Assembly (NCBI GenBank): GCA_016748015.1
Contig: JAAOMT010000519.1
Span: 202,046-266,045, forward strand
Reading direction: 5' to 3'
From: Geosiphon pyriformis
Lineage: Eukaryota > Glomeromycota > Glomeromycetes > Archaeosporales > Geosiphonaceae
Length of the DNA stretch: 64,000 nucleotides
Both the position numbers and the translations under genes were made by a program. Below the pieces are notes generated by a model. The model was given only the letters and a program-made list of their open reading frames with translations, did no database searches and was not told the origin of the DNA. Positions 34,601 through 45,780 of the stretch are shown here, in pieces. Within the stretch, counting starts at the first letter, position 1, and each line of letters starts with the position of its first letter.

Positions 34601-35022
34601 GATATCATTTTTGAAAAGTCTTGGGCGTACGTTAGGCGGATGTGATCTGTTTTTCCCTTACATTTTAGGCCATTGAAGAAAGGGCTTATATCATATCCGG
34701 ATATATTTCGTTGAAAGACCCCTATTTCCTTTAAATGGGAAAATGTATCTGGATTGATAAGAAATAGGTGTTAATCGTCTACTTGTTCGATAATTGATCA
34801 TTGATTTTGATTCCACAGCATTATTCATATTGTTCTTGGAATATAAACAGATTTACGGACAATATAAAAATTAGTTCGGATTGAAAATTTTATTTAAATT
34901 TTTAATGATTTGCAAAATACTTGGATTTTCTTTTTCCCAGTAGAAAACTTGCGTTAGAATTCTTCTTGATCATGAGATTTGCGAAGAAAGATACAAAATT
35001 TGAAATTGTTTTATCCAAAAAA

Positions 35023-35059
35023 AAAAATTAATATTAAGTCACACTTAATATTAATTTTT
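35023..35059. repeat. Perfect 17-nt inverted repeat with 3-nt loop
   Basis: Arms AAAAATTAATATTAAGT and ACTTAATATTAATTTTT enclose CAC. The stem is perfect and would form a cruciform or RNA hairpin. It lies about 40 bp before a C-rich tract and far from any gene. Confidence 0.75.
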
Positions 35060-35096
35060 ATATTAAAATACTGCAACATCTTCATTCATTTCCCAA

Positions 35097-35122
35097 ACCC
35101 CCCCACCCCCACCCCCACCCCC
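35097..35122 (-). repeat. C-rich tract, G-quadruplex motif on minus
   Basis: Runs of five to eight C separated by single A residues on + give at least four runs of five or more G on minus. This is the standard intramolecular G-quadruplex pattern and stands out in strongly A/T-rich DNA. Confidence 0.7.
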
Positions 35123-37301
35123 TAAACATAAACTCATGCACGGTTTAATAATCTATATTGATATGTGGTGAGAAAAAATTAGATGCTCCTTTATTTTACA
35201 TGATGATATATTAGAAACAATAGTTTTGTTGAAATTTTTTTTTTTTTTTAAATCTTTTAGGTCTTTAAGAAACTTCAAGAAATAATAATTTTTTAGTTGA
35301 ATAATATTCAAAGTGTTACATGAAAAGGATATTGCTGAAGTTTGAGAATATCAATTTAAAAGCTTAAAAAAATTCAATTCGCTTAAATAAAATTTTTAAA
35401 ACTCGATTTTATGAAGGGAATTTCATTTTATATTTTTGAAATTTTTTGTGACACGTTTTTATAGCAACAAATTTAATTTCAGCTTCAAAAAATAAGTATC
35501 AAAAATCGAATTTTATATATATTTTAAAATTTTAAAAAGGAAACAAAATTATAAAAAAATTTTATAAAAAATTAACCTCGTCCAGTAGTTAATTATTAAC
35601 GAAAAAGGCTTACAATCTAAACTAATACCACGACTTTCATTTTCAGATTAAGAAAAAGATAAAAAGTAATTCCCTTAATAAATATAATAAAATTAAAAAA
35701 TTTCCGTCTCAAAAGCTCCCGAAAATGTAGCAAAAAGTTTTGACCACAAAGATTTTAGGGGATTATTTTACGAAATAAGGAAATAATAATATTAAAATAT
35801 ATTTTATAAATTAATTTAAAAATTTCTCAAATTTTAAATAATTTCTAATTTTAACTAATAACTAAATCATGCAATATTTAATTCGAAAATGAGCTGATTT
35901 AATATTTGTTTCAAATGACTTTCACTGCATCAAACCAATTGCAAATTGAAAGCTATTTTCAATTTCTAAATTTTTTTTAAACCACTAAATTTTCATATAA
36001 TATCAAAAACTTATGCATAAGATTCATAAGAATTCGAAAGTTACAGAATGCTTGATGATTTCTTCTCTTTTAAAATAATAACCTTGTTGTTATTTTCTCT
36101 CAAAATTTGTTAACTGGAGAGTTTATTAGTAAAATCTTAGAATCATTCTGAAATACACAAAGTAGAGTTAAACCTGAGAAATTTTTATTCACCTAAATTT
36201 ATCCAACTTTAGACAAATAATGGTGTGGTCAATTTTAATTATTGGCTTTAGATTTTTCTAATTTTATTTGTCCAATATTCTGTTCTTTTCTTGATAAATT
36301 TTAAAATCGAAAAAGGTTTTCTCTCAAAAGGTTTATCATGAAATTTTTTTCCCCAGAAAAAGGTATCTTTGAAAATCACTTTTAACAATTGTCTTGAATT
36401 ATTATTTCTCAAAAAATATTCGACACACAAAAGTAGTACAAGACAAAGATGAAATCCAAGAATATTTCTTGAAAATTTTAATTGAGAATTCAAGCAATTT
36501 TTATGATTCTCTAATAACTGGTCCAAATACTGCTACAAATTTATTTTCTTTATTATTAAATTTCGATCTTTACATAAATTTACGATTTGCATAAATGATG
36601 ACAAATTAAATAAGAGCTTGTGCCTCAAAAGTGAAAGACACAGATCTTATACAAATGCAACCCAAAAATTGGTAGAATTTCTATGCTTAAATTACTAGTT
36701 TTTAGCAAATTTTAATAGAAAAAACGTCATTGAAGTTCTTGTACGTTTTTTATTTTGATCCAAATTTTATATGACAACCCCAGCCCTTGGATTTTCAAAT
36801 AGTATTTCCATTTTAAACTATAAATAGAATCTAGAATAATGAGCCAATAAATGAAAGCTCAAATGGATGCTGAACACCGAGAGATTTTTCTCATTGGAAG
36901 TTCCGAAAATTAAAGAGCTTAGATAGTTTTACTTTTTATGTAATATTTAATGCGGAGTTAATTTGCTCGGATTTTTTAAAGTTAAAAGACCGCGAAACGA
37001 AAATAAGTATAAAGCGAAGTAACTCACGCGTTCTGTCAAAAAAACAAAAACAAAATTTTTTTCAAGCTTTAATTTCCAGAGCGGTTTCTTTTAGCATAAA
37101 TTTTTGACGGGTTTTCAAATCCCTATCATATTATATTGTGTTACAAGCCTCATCATTCATCGTTCATCATTCATCATAATAACAACAAAGACGCGTCATT
37201 TTTTTGGCATCATTCCTTAAAAAAGATCAAAATAAACCTAAAAAACGCTTTATAAAATACAAAGCGCTAACTCTATTTTCTATCCCGCCTATTGAAGGAC
37301 T

Positions 37302-39275
37302 ATGACCACTACACTCAACCAACCTTTGTTCAAATCTTATAGCTCCACTAGCTTCTCAAAAGCTGAAAATCATCATCCTAATAGTAATACCAGACTATAT
37401 CCCAATTTCTTCTCATATCTTTTGTCTTTCGTCCCTTTTCCGTCGTTTCACTCGAAATCTTTTAAAAATTTTCTCTCACCAATGCCAAACATAAGGACTT
37501 ATTCCTTATCAGATCACACTCCCCTCCTATATCCTTTTCAATACCCCTCAAACCCAACAACATATTCTTCAATAATAACTATCTTAAAATGTTCAAGGTT
37601 TAATTATCTATTATTGTTCTTACCGATTGGTTTATTTGCAAAGTCGATGGGATGGTCGGATTCTAAAATCTTTTGGTGTAATTTTTTGGCAATTATACCT
37701 TTAGCTAATTTGTTGGGTTTCAGTAAGTAAACTTTATTAAAGTGTAAATCATCAAATCAACTAGCAATTTCTAAAATAGCTATCTAATAAAAATTTTTTT
37801 TTAATAGTCACTGAAGATATTTCCTTAAGGCTTGGCTCTACAATAGGAGGACTTTTAAATGCAAGTTTTGGAAATGCGGTTGAATTAATTATATCCGTAG
37901 TAGCGTTAAAGAATGGACAGATTAGAGTTGTTCAATGTAAAGAGTTTTCTTTGAATTGCTGTCATTTTTAAAAAAAAATTAATATATATTTTAAAATTAA
38001 TCGCTTCAATATTTCGGAATTTTTTAGCATCTATTCTAGGATCTGTTCTCTCTAATCTTCTTTTGGTTCAAGGATTTTGTTTTTTCCTTGGTGGACTTCG
38101 ATACTCGGAACAAAATTTTAATATTACCGCAGCACAAACATCTGCTTCTCTACTGGCTCTTGCCATGCTCTCATTACTGGTACCTGCGGCGTTCATGTCT
38201 TCAATTGAAAATGAAGATGCTCTTAAATCTGGAATTTTAAATTTGAGTCATGGCACTGCTTTGGTTTTGTTGATTATTTATATCATGTATCTTGTCTTTC
38301 AACTTAAAACTCATTCGCATCTTGTAAGTAATTTGTTATTTATAGAGACTATTTTAATATTTTAAAATAATACTAATAGCTTCGTCTATTCTTCAAAATT
38401 TCTTAGTATGCTGATGACCTTGAGGATAATGAAGAAGTTTCTCAAAGCACTTTACTAGTATCAATCTCAACGTAAGTAATTTTCAAGTTATAAATTTGAG
38501 ATTTATTAAAATAACCTTGACCATATTTTAACCAAATGCTTTCCCAACAGTCTCGTAATAATTACATTACTAGTTGCCATTTCAGCTGATTATTTAGTTG
38601 GAAGTATTGAAGGTCTAGTTGACGATTGGAATATATCAAAAACATTTGTCGGAATTATGCTAATTCCAATTGTTGGAAATGCCGCTGAACAGTATGTATT
38701 CAAATAATTTTAACTTTTCAAATTTTTCGTCACTGGCTAAAGCTAAAGAATATTTTTATCATACATTAGTGTCAGCTCTATTACCTTTGCATTAAAAAAT
38801 AAAATGGATCTTTGTATTGGTATGTCCTTAACAATATTCTAATATCTTTTTTGCTTATTAATTTTAATATTTTAATATTTCTTTTTATTTATTCATTTCT
38901 ATTTTCAAAGGTGTTGCTGTTGGCTCAAGCATGCAAATTGCTCTTGGAATGACGCCACTGCTTGTCATTCTTGGATGGATCCTTGGTGAACCTTTGACCT
39001 TGTTCTTTGACACATTCGAAACTTGTGTTCTTGTAGTTGCCATTTTAATTGTAAACTATCTAATTTCTGACGGAAAATCTAATTGGCTGGAGGGCGCTAT
39101 GCTTCTGGTATGTCCTCAAAACTTTATAAAAATTTTTCTATTCTGATTATACTAGACGGTTTACTAACATCCAAATTCCTCTCTTCAGGCATCTTATTCC
39201 ATAATAGGAATGGCATTTTTCTTTTATCCTGAAAATAATTATGCAAACAGTGTTCCATTCAAAAGCTCTATATAA
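37302..39275 (+). CDS. Vacuolar-type Ca2+/H+ exchanger, VCX1-like (CAX family)
   Basis: Predicted vacuolar Ca2+/cation-proton antiporter that loads Ca2+ into the vacuole. Eight exons, 37302-37722, 37808-37936, 38028-38323, 38407-38471, 38551-38691, 38771-38820, 38911-39107 and 39189-39275, join to 461 residues. Both c-repeats are clear. The first is [18 protein letters not shown], with Glu near 166. The second is [18 protein letters not shown], with Glu near 350 followed by His. Between them is an acidic loop (ADDLEDNEE) typical of the family. About eleven hydrophobic spans are seen, from [13 protein letters not shown] to the last exon [14 protein letters not shown]. The N-terminal 95 residues are Ser/Pro/Phe-rich and longer than in yeast Vcx1 (about 411 residues); such tails are autoinhibitory in plant CAX proteins. 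The start ATG is the first in a long open frame; internal Met codons are alternatives. Confidence 0.9.
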
Positions 39276-42200
39276 TAAAAGATTCTTTAACAGTAAATTT
39301 TAAATTTAATTTTGTAAATATTTAATACCTATTTTGAATGCTTAGTTGTTCATTTACAAATCCGAATCATTGAACTCTGAAAAATTTTGAGCCTGAAAAT
39401 TTACGTATTCATTCCAAACAAAAATGAAATTTGGATCCAAGTTTTAGCATTTTTGCTATAATATTTCTTTTTTTTGAATAATTCTGAAAGGTGCTGATTT
39501 TTTCAAAGCTTTTTAACCAAGAAGCAAATTTTCTAAAAACTTTTTTATTGCATTAAAAGCTTTTTTAAGCTAATCAAACGATTAAAAACTGAAACCTATT
39601 TTATAATGTTAAATGCTTAATAACATAAATTAAAAAATAACAAAAAAATAAAATAATAAACATAAAAGTCACGAGAAAATTACTTTTAATAAAAAAATTA
39701 AATCTCAATACGTTTTTGGTGATCTAAAAGTACAAAAATAGTTTGTAAATGTCAGAAATTTAATACCAAATATATGTAACTTTATGTTTTAATCAGAAAA
39801 CTTAAAATTAAATCAAAATTTATTATTTTAATCACTGGTTTTTTTTTATAAAAATTACAAAAGCGGTTTTCAATATTTCTTTATTTATTAAAATATAATA
39901 TTTACACCAATTACTACTTTTTATTTTGTTTATAGCTAAAACATTATTAATTACTTTAATCAATAATTAAACCAAATTTTTTTTTTAAAATAAATTAATA
40001 TATTGATTATTATTATTATTTTAAAATACTTTATTAATTGTAATCTATTCATAATTCATTTAATTATAAAATAAACATAACTTATACTGCGGGATTCAAA
40101 GATTTTAAAATTTTTAAATTGTATTAAAATTTTTTATAACAAAAAAATTATAATTATTTATTGTATTTTAATACAAAATTTAATATTTTTTTTTCAAATA
40201 TCTAATTAAATTAAGTATATAATGTAATATATTTTTAATATTTTCAATATACTTAAAAATCTTATTAGTTATTAAAGTATTTTTAAAAAAAAATATTATT
40301 ATTTTTTATAAAAATCTAATTTAAAGCTGTCCCAATTTTTTATAAATTATATATTACAAAATTAGTCAATTTAAATTATAACTAATATCAAATTTTGAAT
40401 TTGAGTTTTCAAAAACAAAAAGTTTTCTTATATTTTTATATTAAATTTATTAATAATCATTGATAATATAATAGATTAATCAGTAATTTAAACATATAAA
40501 GCAAAAAACAGTTTTATAATCAAAAATTAAAATAATATTTTTAATATTATTAACAACTAAAAATTTTCATTAAATATAACTTTTTTAATATATTAGTTTA
40601 AAAAATTGTAGTATTAAAAAATTATTAAATTACAAAAGTTACATTTACATATTTTTATAACAATAAAAATTAAATAATTAAATAATTAAATAATTAAATA
40701 AATTAGTTTTTAAAATATTTTTTAAAAATGATAATTTTTTATTTAAAAGAAAAAAAAATACTAACAATATTTTTTTTTATAAGAATTAACTAACAATTAA
40801 GAGCTAAATTAACTTAAATTAAATTTTTGAAATAAACAATCACATATTACTACAAACTAAAAAAATTTTAATTCAATAGCAACAATTTTATCAAACACTT
40901 TCAAAACTATTTTTAATAATATAAAAAAATATGTTTACAAAATACAATAACAGTATAAAAAAAATCTAATTATGAGTTTACAACAGATTTAACAATTTTA
41001 AGTGTAATAAAAAGAATAAATTAATAAATTTTATTTTAATAGCAGTATTTAAAAATTTTAAAAAATAAAAATTCTATTCAAAACAAAATTTATATTGTTT
41101 TTGATTATTAATTTTAAGTCAATAAAACCAAACAGGCATTAAGACAAAAGTTATTTTTTAGACATTTATTAATTATTAATTATGTTATTGTAAAATACAA
41201 TAGCAATAGAAAAAAAGAGATGTTGCAGTTTTTATAATATTAGTCTAAATTTTTAAAAAAGCAATATTATTTGTTAATTAAATAAAAATACATATTAAAT
41301 CATAATTTGTTTTGTGTTTTCATAATAGGCAACAATTAGTTAAAAAAAACTATATTAAACAACACAACCAATTTTAAAAAAAGAAGCTTTTAGTTAAAAA
41401 AAAAAAAGTGCTTTTAAAACAACTAAAAATTATTTATTTTTAATTCTATTAATTAAATTTGATATTCATATTTTAAAAGTAATTTTATTAGTAATTTTAT
41501 TATTATCATATTTTAGCTTATTACTTTGATTTATAATAATATATAAAATAATAATATATTTTTACCATATTAATAATAATAACAATTGGTATTCAATATT
41601 GATATAAATTTTTATTCTGCAATATTAAGGTTTTTTGAGATTTATTGTCAAAAAAAAATTTTTTTTTTAAACAATAATTTTTATATTTTTCTCATTGGAT
41701 TATGTTTTATAGTAAAAGTATACATAATTTGCAATTGCATTTTTTTCTGTTTTTATATATGAACTTAATTCAAAATTTAATATTAACTAATTAAAATTTT
41801 TGTGCACATTTTAATAACTATTGTTTCAGTTTAATTCAATACTTTAGTTTAAAATATAATTAGTACTATCAAAAAACAGATTTAACACACTCTAATTTTC
41901 GTTAAAAATTAAAACATTCAAAAAAATAACTTTTTCTTTTTTTTTTATCGAATTTTTTGTTAAATCGACCTATTTAATTAATTTGTAAATGGTATTTTTG
42001 ATTTATCTAAAATTCTTGAGCTTTAGTATATGAATATTTTATATAAATTTATAATTTCTCAGTAAGTATTCAACTCAAATTACTTTTTTTATTTTGTTAA
42101 TTTTTCAAACTTAAAAGTGATTCAAAATTTAAATTTAGAAATAAAACATTCTTAAGCTTGTAATAGAGTATGATTGATATCTTTAAATAGGTATAGGTAA

Positions 42201-44934
42201 AAGTTTTCACGTTCAAAAATTTTTGTTATAAATAAGAACTTTTAATTGGATTTTTCAGTCGACTAATTTTCACAGATTAATTATTATATTTAATACAAAT
42301 CAGTGTAAAAAATATGGTTTAAAAAGAAATAGAATAAAAATCTAAAAGACAAAAAATTCAACCATTATTTAATTGAGAAATTAACACACTTAATAAAAAT
42401 TTGTTTACATATTAATTAAATATTAAATTGTATATAATTATATGGTTTAAGGCATTTAGTTTATTGTGCTTATAAAAATCAATTGTTTAAATAATAAACA
42501 AAATTAATGACTTTATTATGAAAATAAAAATTTAGTTATTAAATAAAAAATTTAATTTCAACATTACTATTTATATGCTTGGCATATAAATTTTTATATC
42601 TCAAGATAAATAATTATGGAAATTAATACTTTTGTTAAGCAAGTGTAAATCAATGATGGTTAGCTTCTTTAATCCTAATAAATTTATAATATGGCAGAGA
42701 AATTTCAATTCATTGAGTATTGTAAAAATGAAAAACTTTACGGAAAATAGATAAAAAATTTAATATTTGCTAAAAATTAACAATTACCTTTTTTGAAAAG
42801 ATAAAAAAATTATTATATTTAAATTTGGTAATTTAGAAAGCTCAAAAGTTTTCAATTTCATAAAGCAATTAATAATTCAACTTGCCACTATTTTAAAACT
42901 GTGAGAGTTTGATGGGATTGACGTGAGAGATTCTCAATATCAGACCAAAAAAATATTTGTACAAATGAAAACCATTTTAATTAATATAAAGCCAGTTAAA
43001 TATGCTAGAAATCTTTGTGACAGTTAGAAAAATGAATATTTTACACACTCATGCAGCTAATTTAATTTCAATTTTAATTTTTTAAAATCTGGACGTTTTT
43101 TGCCATACATAGATTTGACTCATCATTGTCATTTCTAAAATAACCATCATATGACCTTTCTTATACTTGTACCAGTGGACCAATTTCTATAAACCTATAG
43201 ACTCAATATTTAAAAACTCTCCTTTAAATAAATTAATGCACAATGCTCTTACCAAAACAAAGAGGCTGTGTCTCATTTCCGTTTCAAAAACTGGTTTCCT
43301 ATTAGATGACTGCATTTGACGCCAGTGATTGGCATTTATTTATGTAAGGGGACGGCGAATAACAAATCAAGCACATTTATGTAAAGCCAAATATAAACAA
43401 TGAAAGTAAAAGCTTTAGTATTAAGGCAATGAATCAATGATGAAATAGCTTCTACTTTTTTTTTTTTAATAAAAAAAGAGGGGAGTAGGGTTTTGAACTT
43501 TGTATCCTATATTACGTTTTGGTAGACAGATTTCAAATTGCCATTTAGCAATTCGATGAGGATCACGTGAAATTTCTTGGACAATACCACTTGGCACATT
43601 CTATAAAGATTTGGCTAAAAAATTAATTATATTGTGCAAAAATAATTGAGAATATAGAATGACAAATTTGAATTAGAATCAGGGTGGAAAGATAGTAAAA
43701 AACAAGTTTTCTGAACTAAAATAAAACCAATTGAGGTTTTAATGCATGAGAGGTAATCAAGAAAAGACAATTCAAATATATATTAATAATAATTTTTACC
43801 ACAATTTATATAACATTTATTTAAACTCTGAAAAAGAGTTGCCTTTTAAAATAATTTGGACTATAAATTTCATTATCCTAGGTTGTATCCCAAGGAAATG
43901 GTAGGACAGAGAAATATATAGTCTATGATCTGGAAATTCAAATGTGTTTGATAGTCATTATCTTTGAAAATTTCAATATTTCATAGAGAATTAAGGTGTG
44001 ACTGACCAAAATCTTAATCACCAAAGTACGTCATCAGGTATGAACACCAATCCTCAATATTAAATAGAAATGGGTTTTATCCTAAATGGTAATTTTCTAT
44101 TGATAACTTCGTGACTAGTTTCAGGTATCAGCTTTTAAGTTGCGGATTTTTAGCCACAAAAGGTTTTTAATTGTTCTTTTTTGTATTAAATTTTTAAAAT
44201 ATTATTTATTATAAAGCGATTGGTTGCATTATTCAAAGATTGTGCATTAAAGAATTTTGATGACTCTTAATTCAGAGTTCCTCGAAAAAAAATTGGCTCA
44301 AACTATAATTTTTCTGAAGCGAACCAATTATGAGTTCTCGAATAGTCAAATTAAGAATTTTATCTTAAAATGAGCAATTTCAATTGCAAAAAAAAAATTG
44401 AATTTCCTATTCTTATTCTCTGACTGCTGCTTTTATTGAACTTCATATATATCAAACATCTCTTTGACTTTTTATTTTTTTCAAAAAATTTTATAGTTTT
44501 TTCATCCCCAAACTTAGTTTTTTAATTAATGATTGTAATGCCTTTTAAGATTAGTTATACTAGAAACTTTGTATTACTCAATTAATCTTGGATCACAACT
44601 ATTTACAGCTGCATCAGTTTGTACAGAAAATTTCATGATCTTTTTTGGGATTGAATATATATATATTTATTTTTAACTAAATGAAAGTGTATTACTCAAT
44701 AATAACAATCATATAGAGACTGGCGATGCAGGATGCACCTCAATTGAACACGTTAGGCCAAAATTAATTCGGCCAATCAATGTAACACTGATCAGCCTTA
44801 TTTAAACTGATTCTTTGATTCTGCCTTTTTCCCTACGTTTAGTTGTCGATATATCAAGACGTTTTTGACAAAAACACTGAAATTAAACTTCGATTGAGCT
44901 AAAATTTTCAAAAATAATAAAAGGAACTGAAGAA
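39276..44934. other. Extremely A/T-rich gene desert
   Basis: About 5.6 kb with no open frame above 60 codons on either strand for 39150-44880. Positions 39400-42900 are almost only A and T, with homopolymer runs and short inverted repeats. An 8-nt tandem repeat (TTAAATAA, about four copies) occurs near 40670-40700. The composition becomes more mixed from about 43050 to the next gene. Confidence 0.7.
44771..44780 (+). promoter_or_regulatory. CCAAT box upstream of the tail-anchored protein gene
   Basis: GGCCAATCAA, a good match to the CCAAT element bound by HAP/NF-Y complexes, sits about 160 bp before the ATG at 44935. A TATTTAAA motif follows at about 44799. The spacing is plausible for a fungal promoter. 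Confidence 0.35.
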
Positions 44935-45399
44935 ATGGATACAATCCTTGAATTAGGGGAAGGTTCATCTAATATTAAACCAATAGACAGTAAATCATCA
45001 GAAAAAGAAATCCAAGAATTTTCTACTATAATACCTGCAATTACCATGCTAAAAAAAGGATTACCCCAAACACCTATACTCGCTTTACCAACTCTCGCTG
45101 AACACTCTGTAGCAAAAGACACAAAAATAATACAGAGCTCATCATTTGAAGCGGTAGAATTAAGTGCACAAATTGAATCAACTTTTATCACAATGCCTAC
45201 AAATCTTATTAATGATTCGCTGGACGATGCCCGAACAAGTAAAGAAGATTTAGAATTAAAAGATGGTTTCTCAAACGCGAACAATTCACAAACATGGCTT
45301 TCAAGAATCAAGTTAAAACACAAAATTTCAGCAATAGTTTTAATATTACTTTTAATCATAGCTCTGGTATTGTTTATTATTAGTACGAAAAGGAAATGA
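44935..45399 (+). CDS. Small C-terminally anchored membrane protein, unknown
   Basis: A single 154-codon frame. Residues 1-130 are polar, Ser/Thr/Glu-rich and probably disordered. A hydrophobic helix at about 133-150 (ISAIVLILLLIIALVLFII) is preceded by basic SRIKLKHK and followed by STKRK. The layout is that of a tail-anchored protein (ER, mitochondrial outer membrane or vesicle SNARE-like). There is no SNARE heptad pattern and no signal peptide. The opposite strand has a 179-codon frame over the same stretch, but its translation lacks a coherent layout, while this strand gives a clean soluble-plus-anchor protein with a promoter-like upstream region. Function unknown. Confidence 0.55.
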   Translation: MDTILELGEGSSNIKPIDSKSSEKEIQEFSTIIPAITMLKKGLPQTPILALPTLAEHSVAKDTKIIQSSSFEAVELSAQIESTFITMPTNLINDSLDDARTSKEDLELKDGFSNANNSQTWLSRIKLKHKISAIVLILLLIIALVLFIISTKRK

Positions 45400-45717
45400 T
45401 ACAAATTCTTTTCTGGTTTCATTTCAAATTTTACTCCTCAAATTCATTTTATCTATTACGAAAACTTGGCAAGCCAGAAATATAGGGACTTTTAAAGTTG
45501 AAAACAAACCATTCTTTTGAGAAAAACTAAATCACTGGAAAAAACAAATATGGGCATAAATATAGCATGAGTTTTTTAAAATTATTTTATATTGTATATA
45601 TTTAAGGCTGATATAGAACTTCAAATATCATGGCGAAAAAGGGACTGGAAAACATATGATTAATATGCTAGACAACATTAATGAGTGAGTGAAGTTAGAT
45701 GCAGAAAGTTTTATCAA

Positions 45718-45778
<61 letters not shown>
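45718..45778. repeat. (TTA)n microsatellite
   Basis: About twenty uninterrupted trinucleotide units; a good polymorphic-marker candidate. Confidence 0.9.

Positions 45779-45780
<2 letters not shown>

Larger units (their letters stand above)
31687..37301. other. Long gene-poor region, about 5.6 kb
   Basis: No reliable gene. From 31700 to about 34900 the composition is relatively mixed but frames are short (longest about 60 codons at 34378), so it may hold decayed sequence. It includes a perfect hairpin (35023-35059) and a C-rich tract (35097-35122), listed separately. From 35160 onward it is A/T-rich. The last 200 bp serve as the upstream region of the Ca2+ exchanger gene. Confidence 0.5.

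Noticed and set aside
35092-35122. Telomeric repeat
   Set aside because: The C-rich run resembles a telomere strand at first sight but lacks a regular TTAGGG-type unit and is internal.
44883-45422. 179-codon minus-strand frame as the main gene
   Set aside because: The plus-strand frame gives a coherent tail-anchored protein and has a CCAAT element upstream; the minus translation has no clear layout.
45718-45778. CRISPR array or satellite
   Set aside because: It is a simple trinucleotide microsatellite without spacers.
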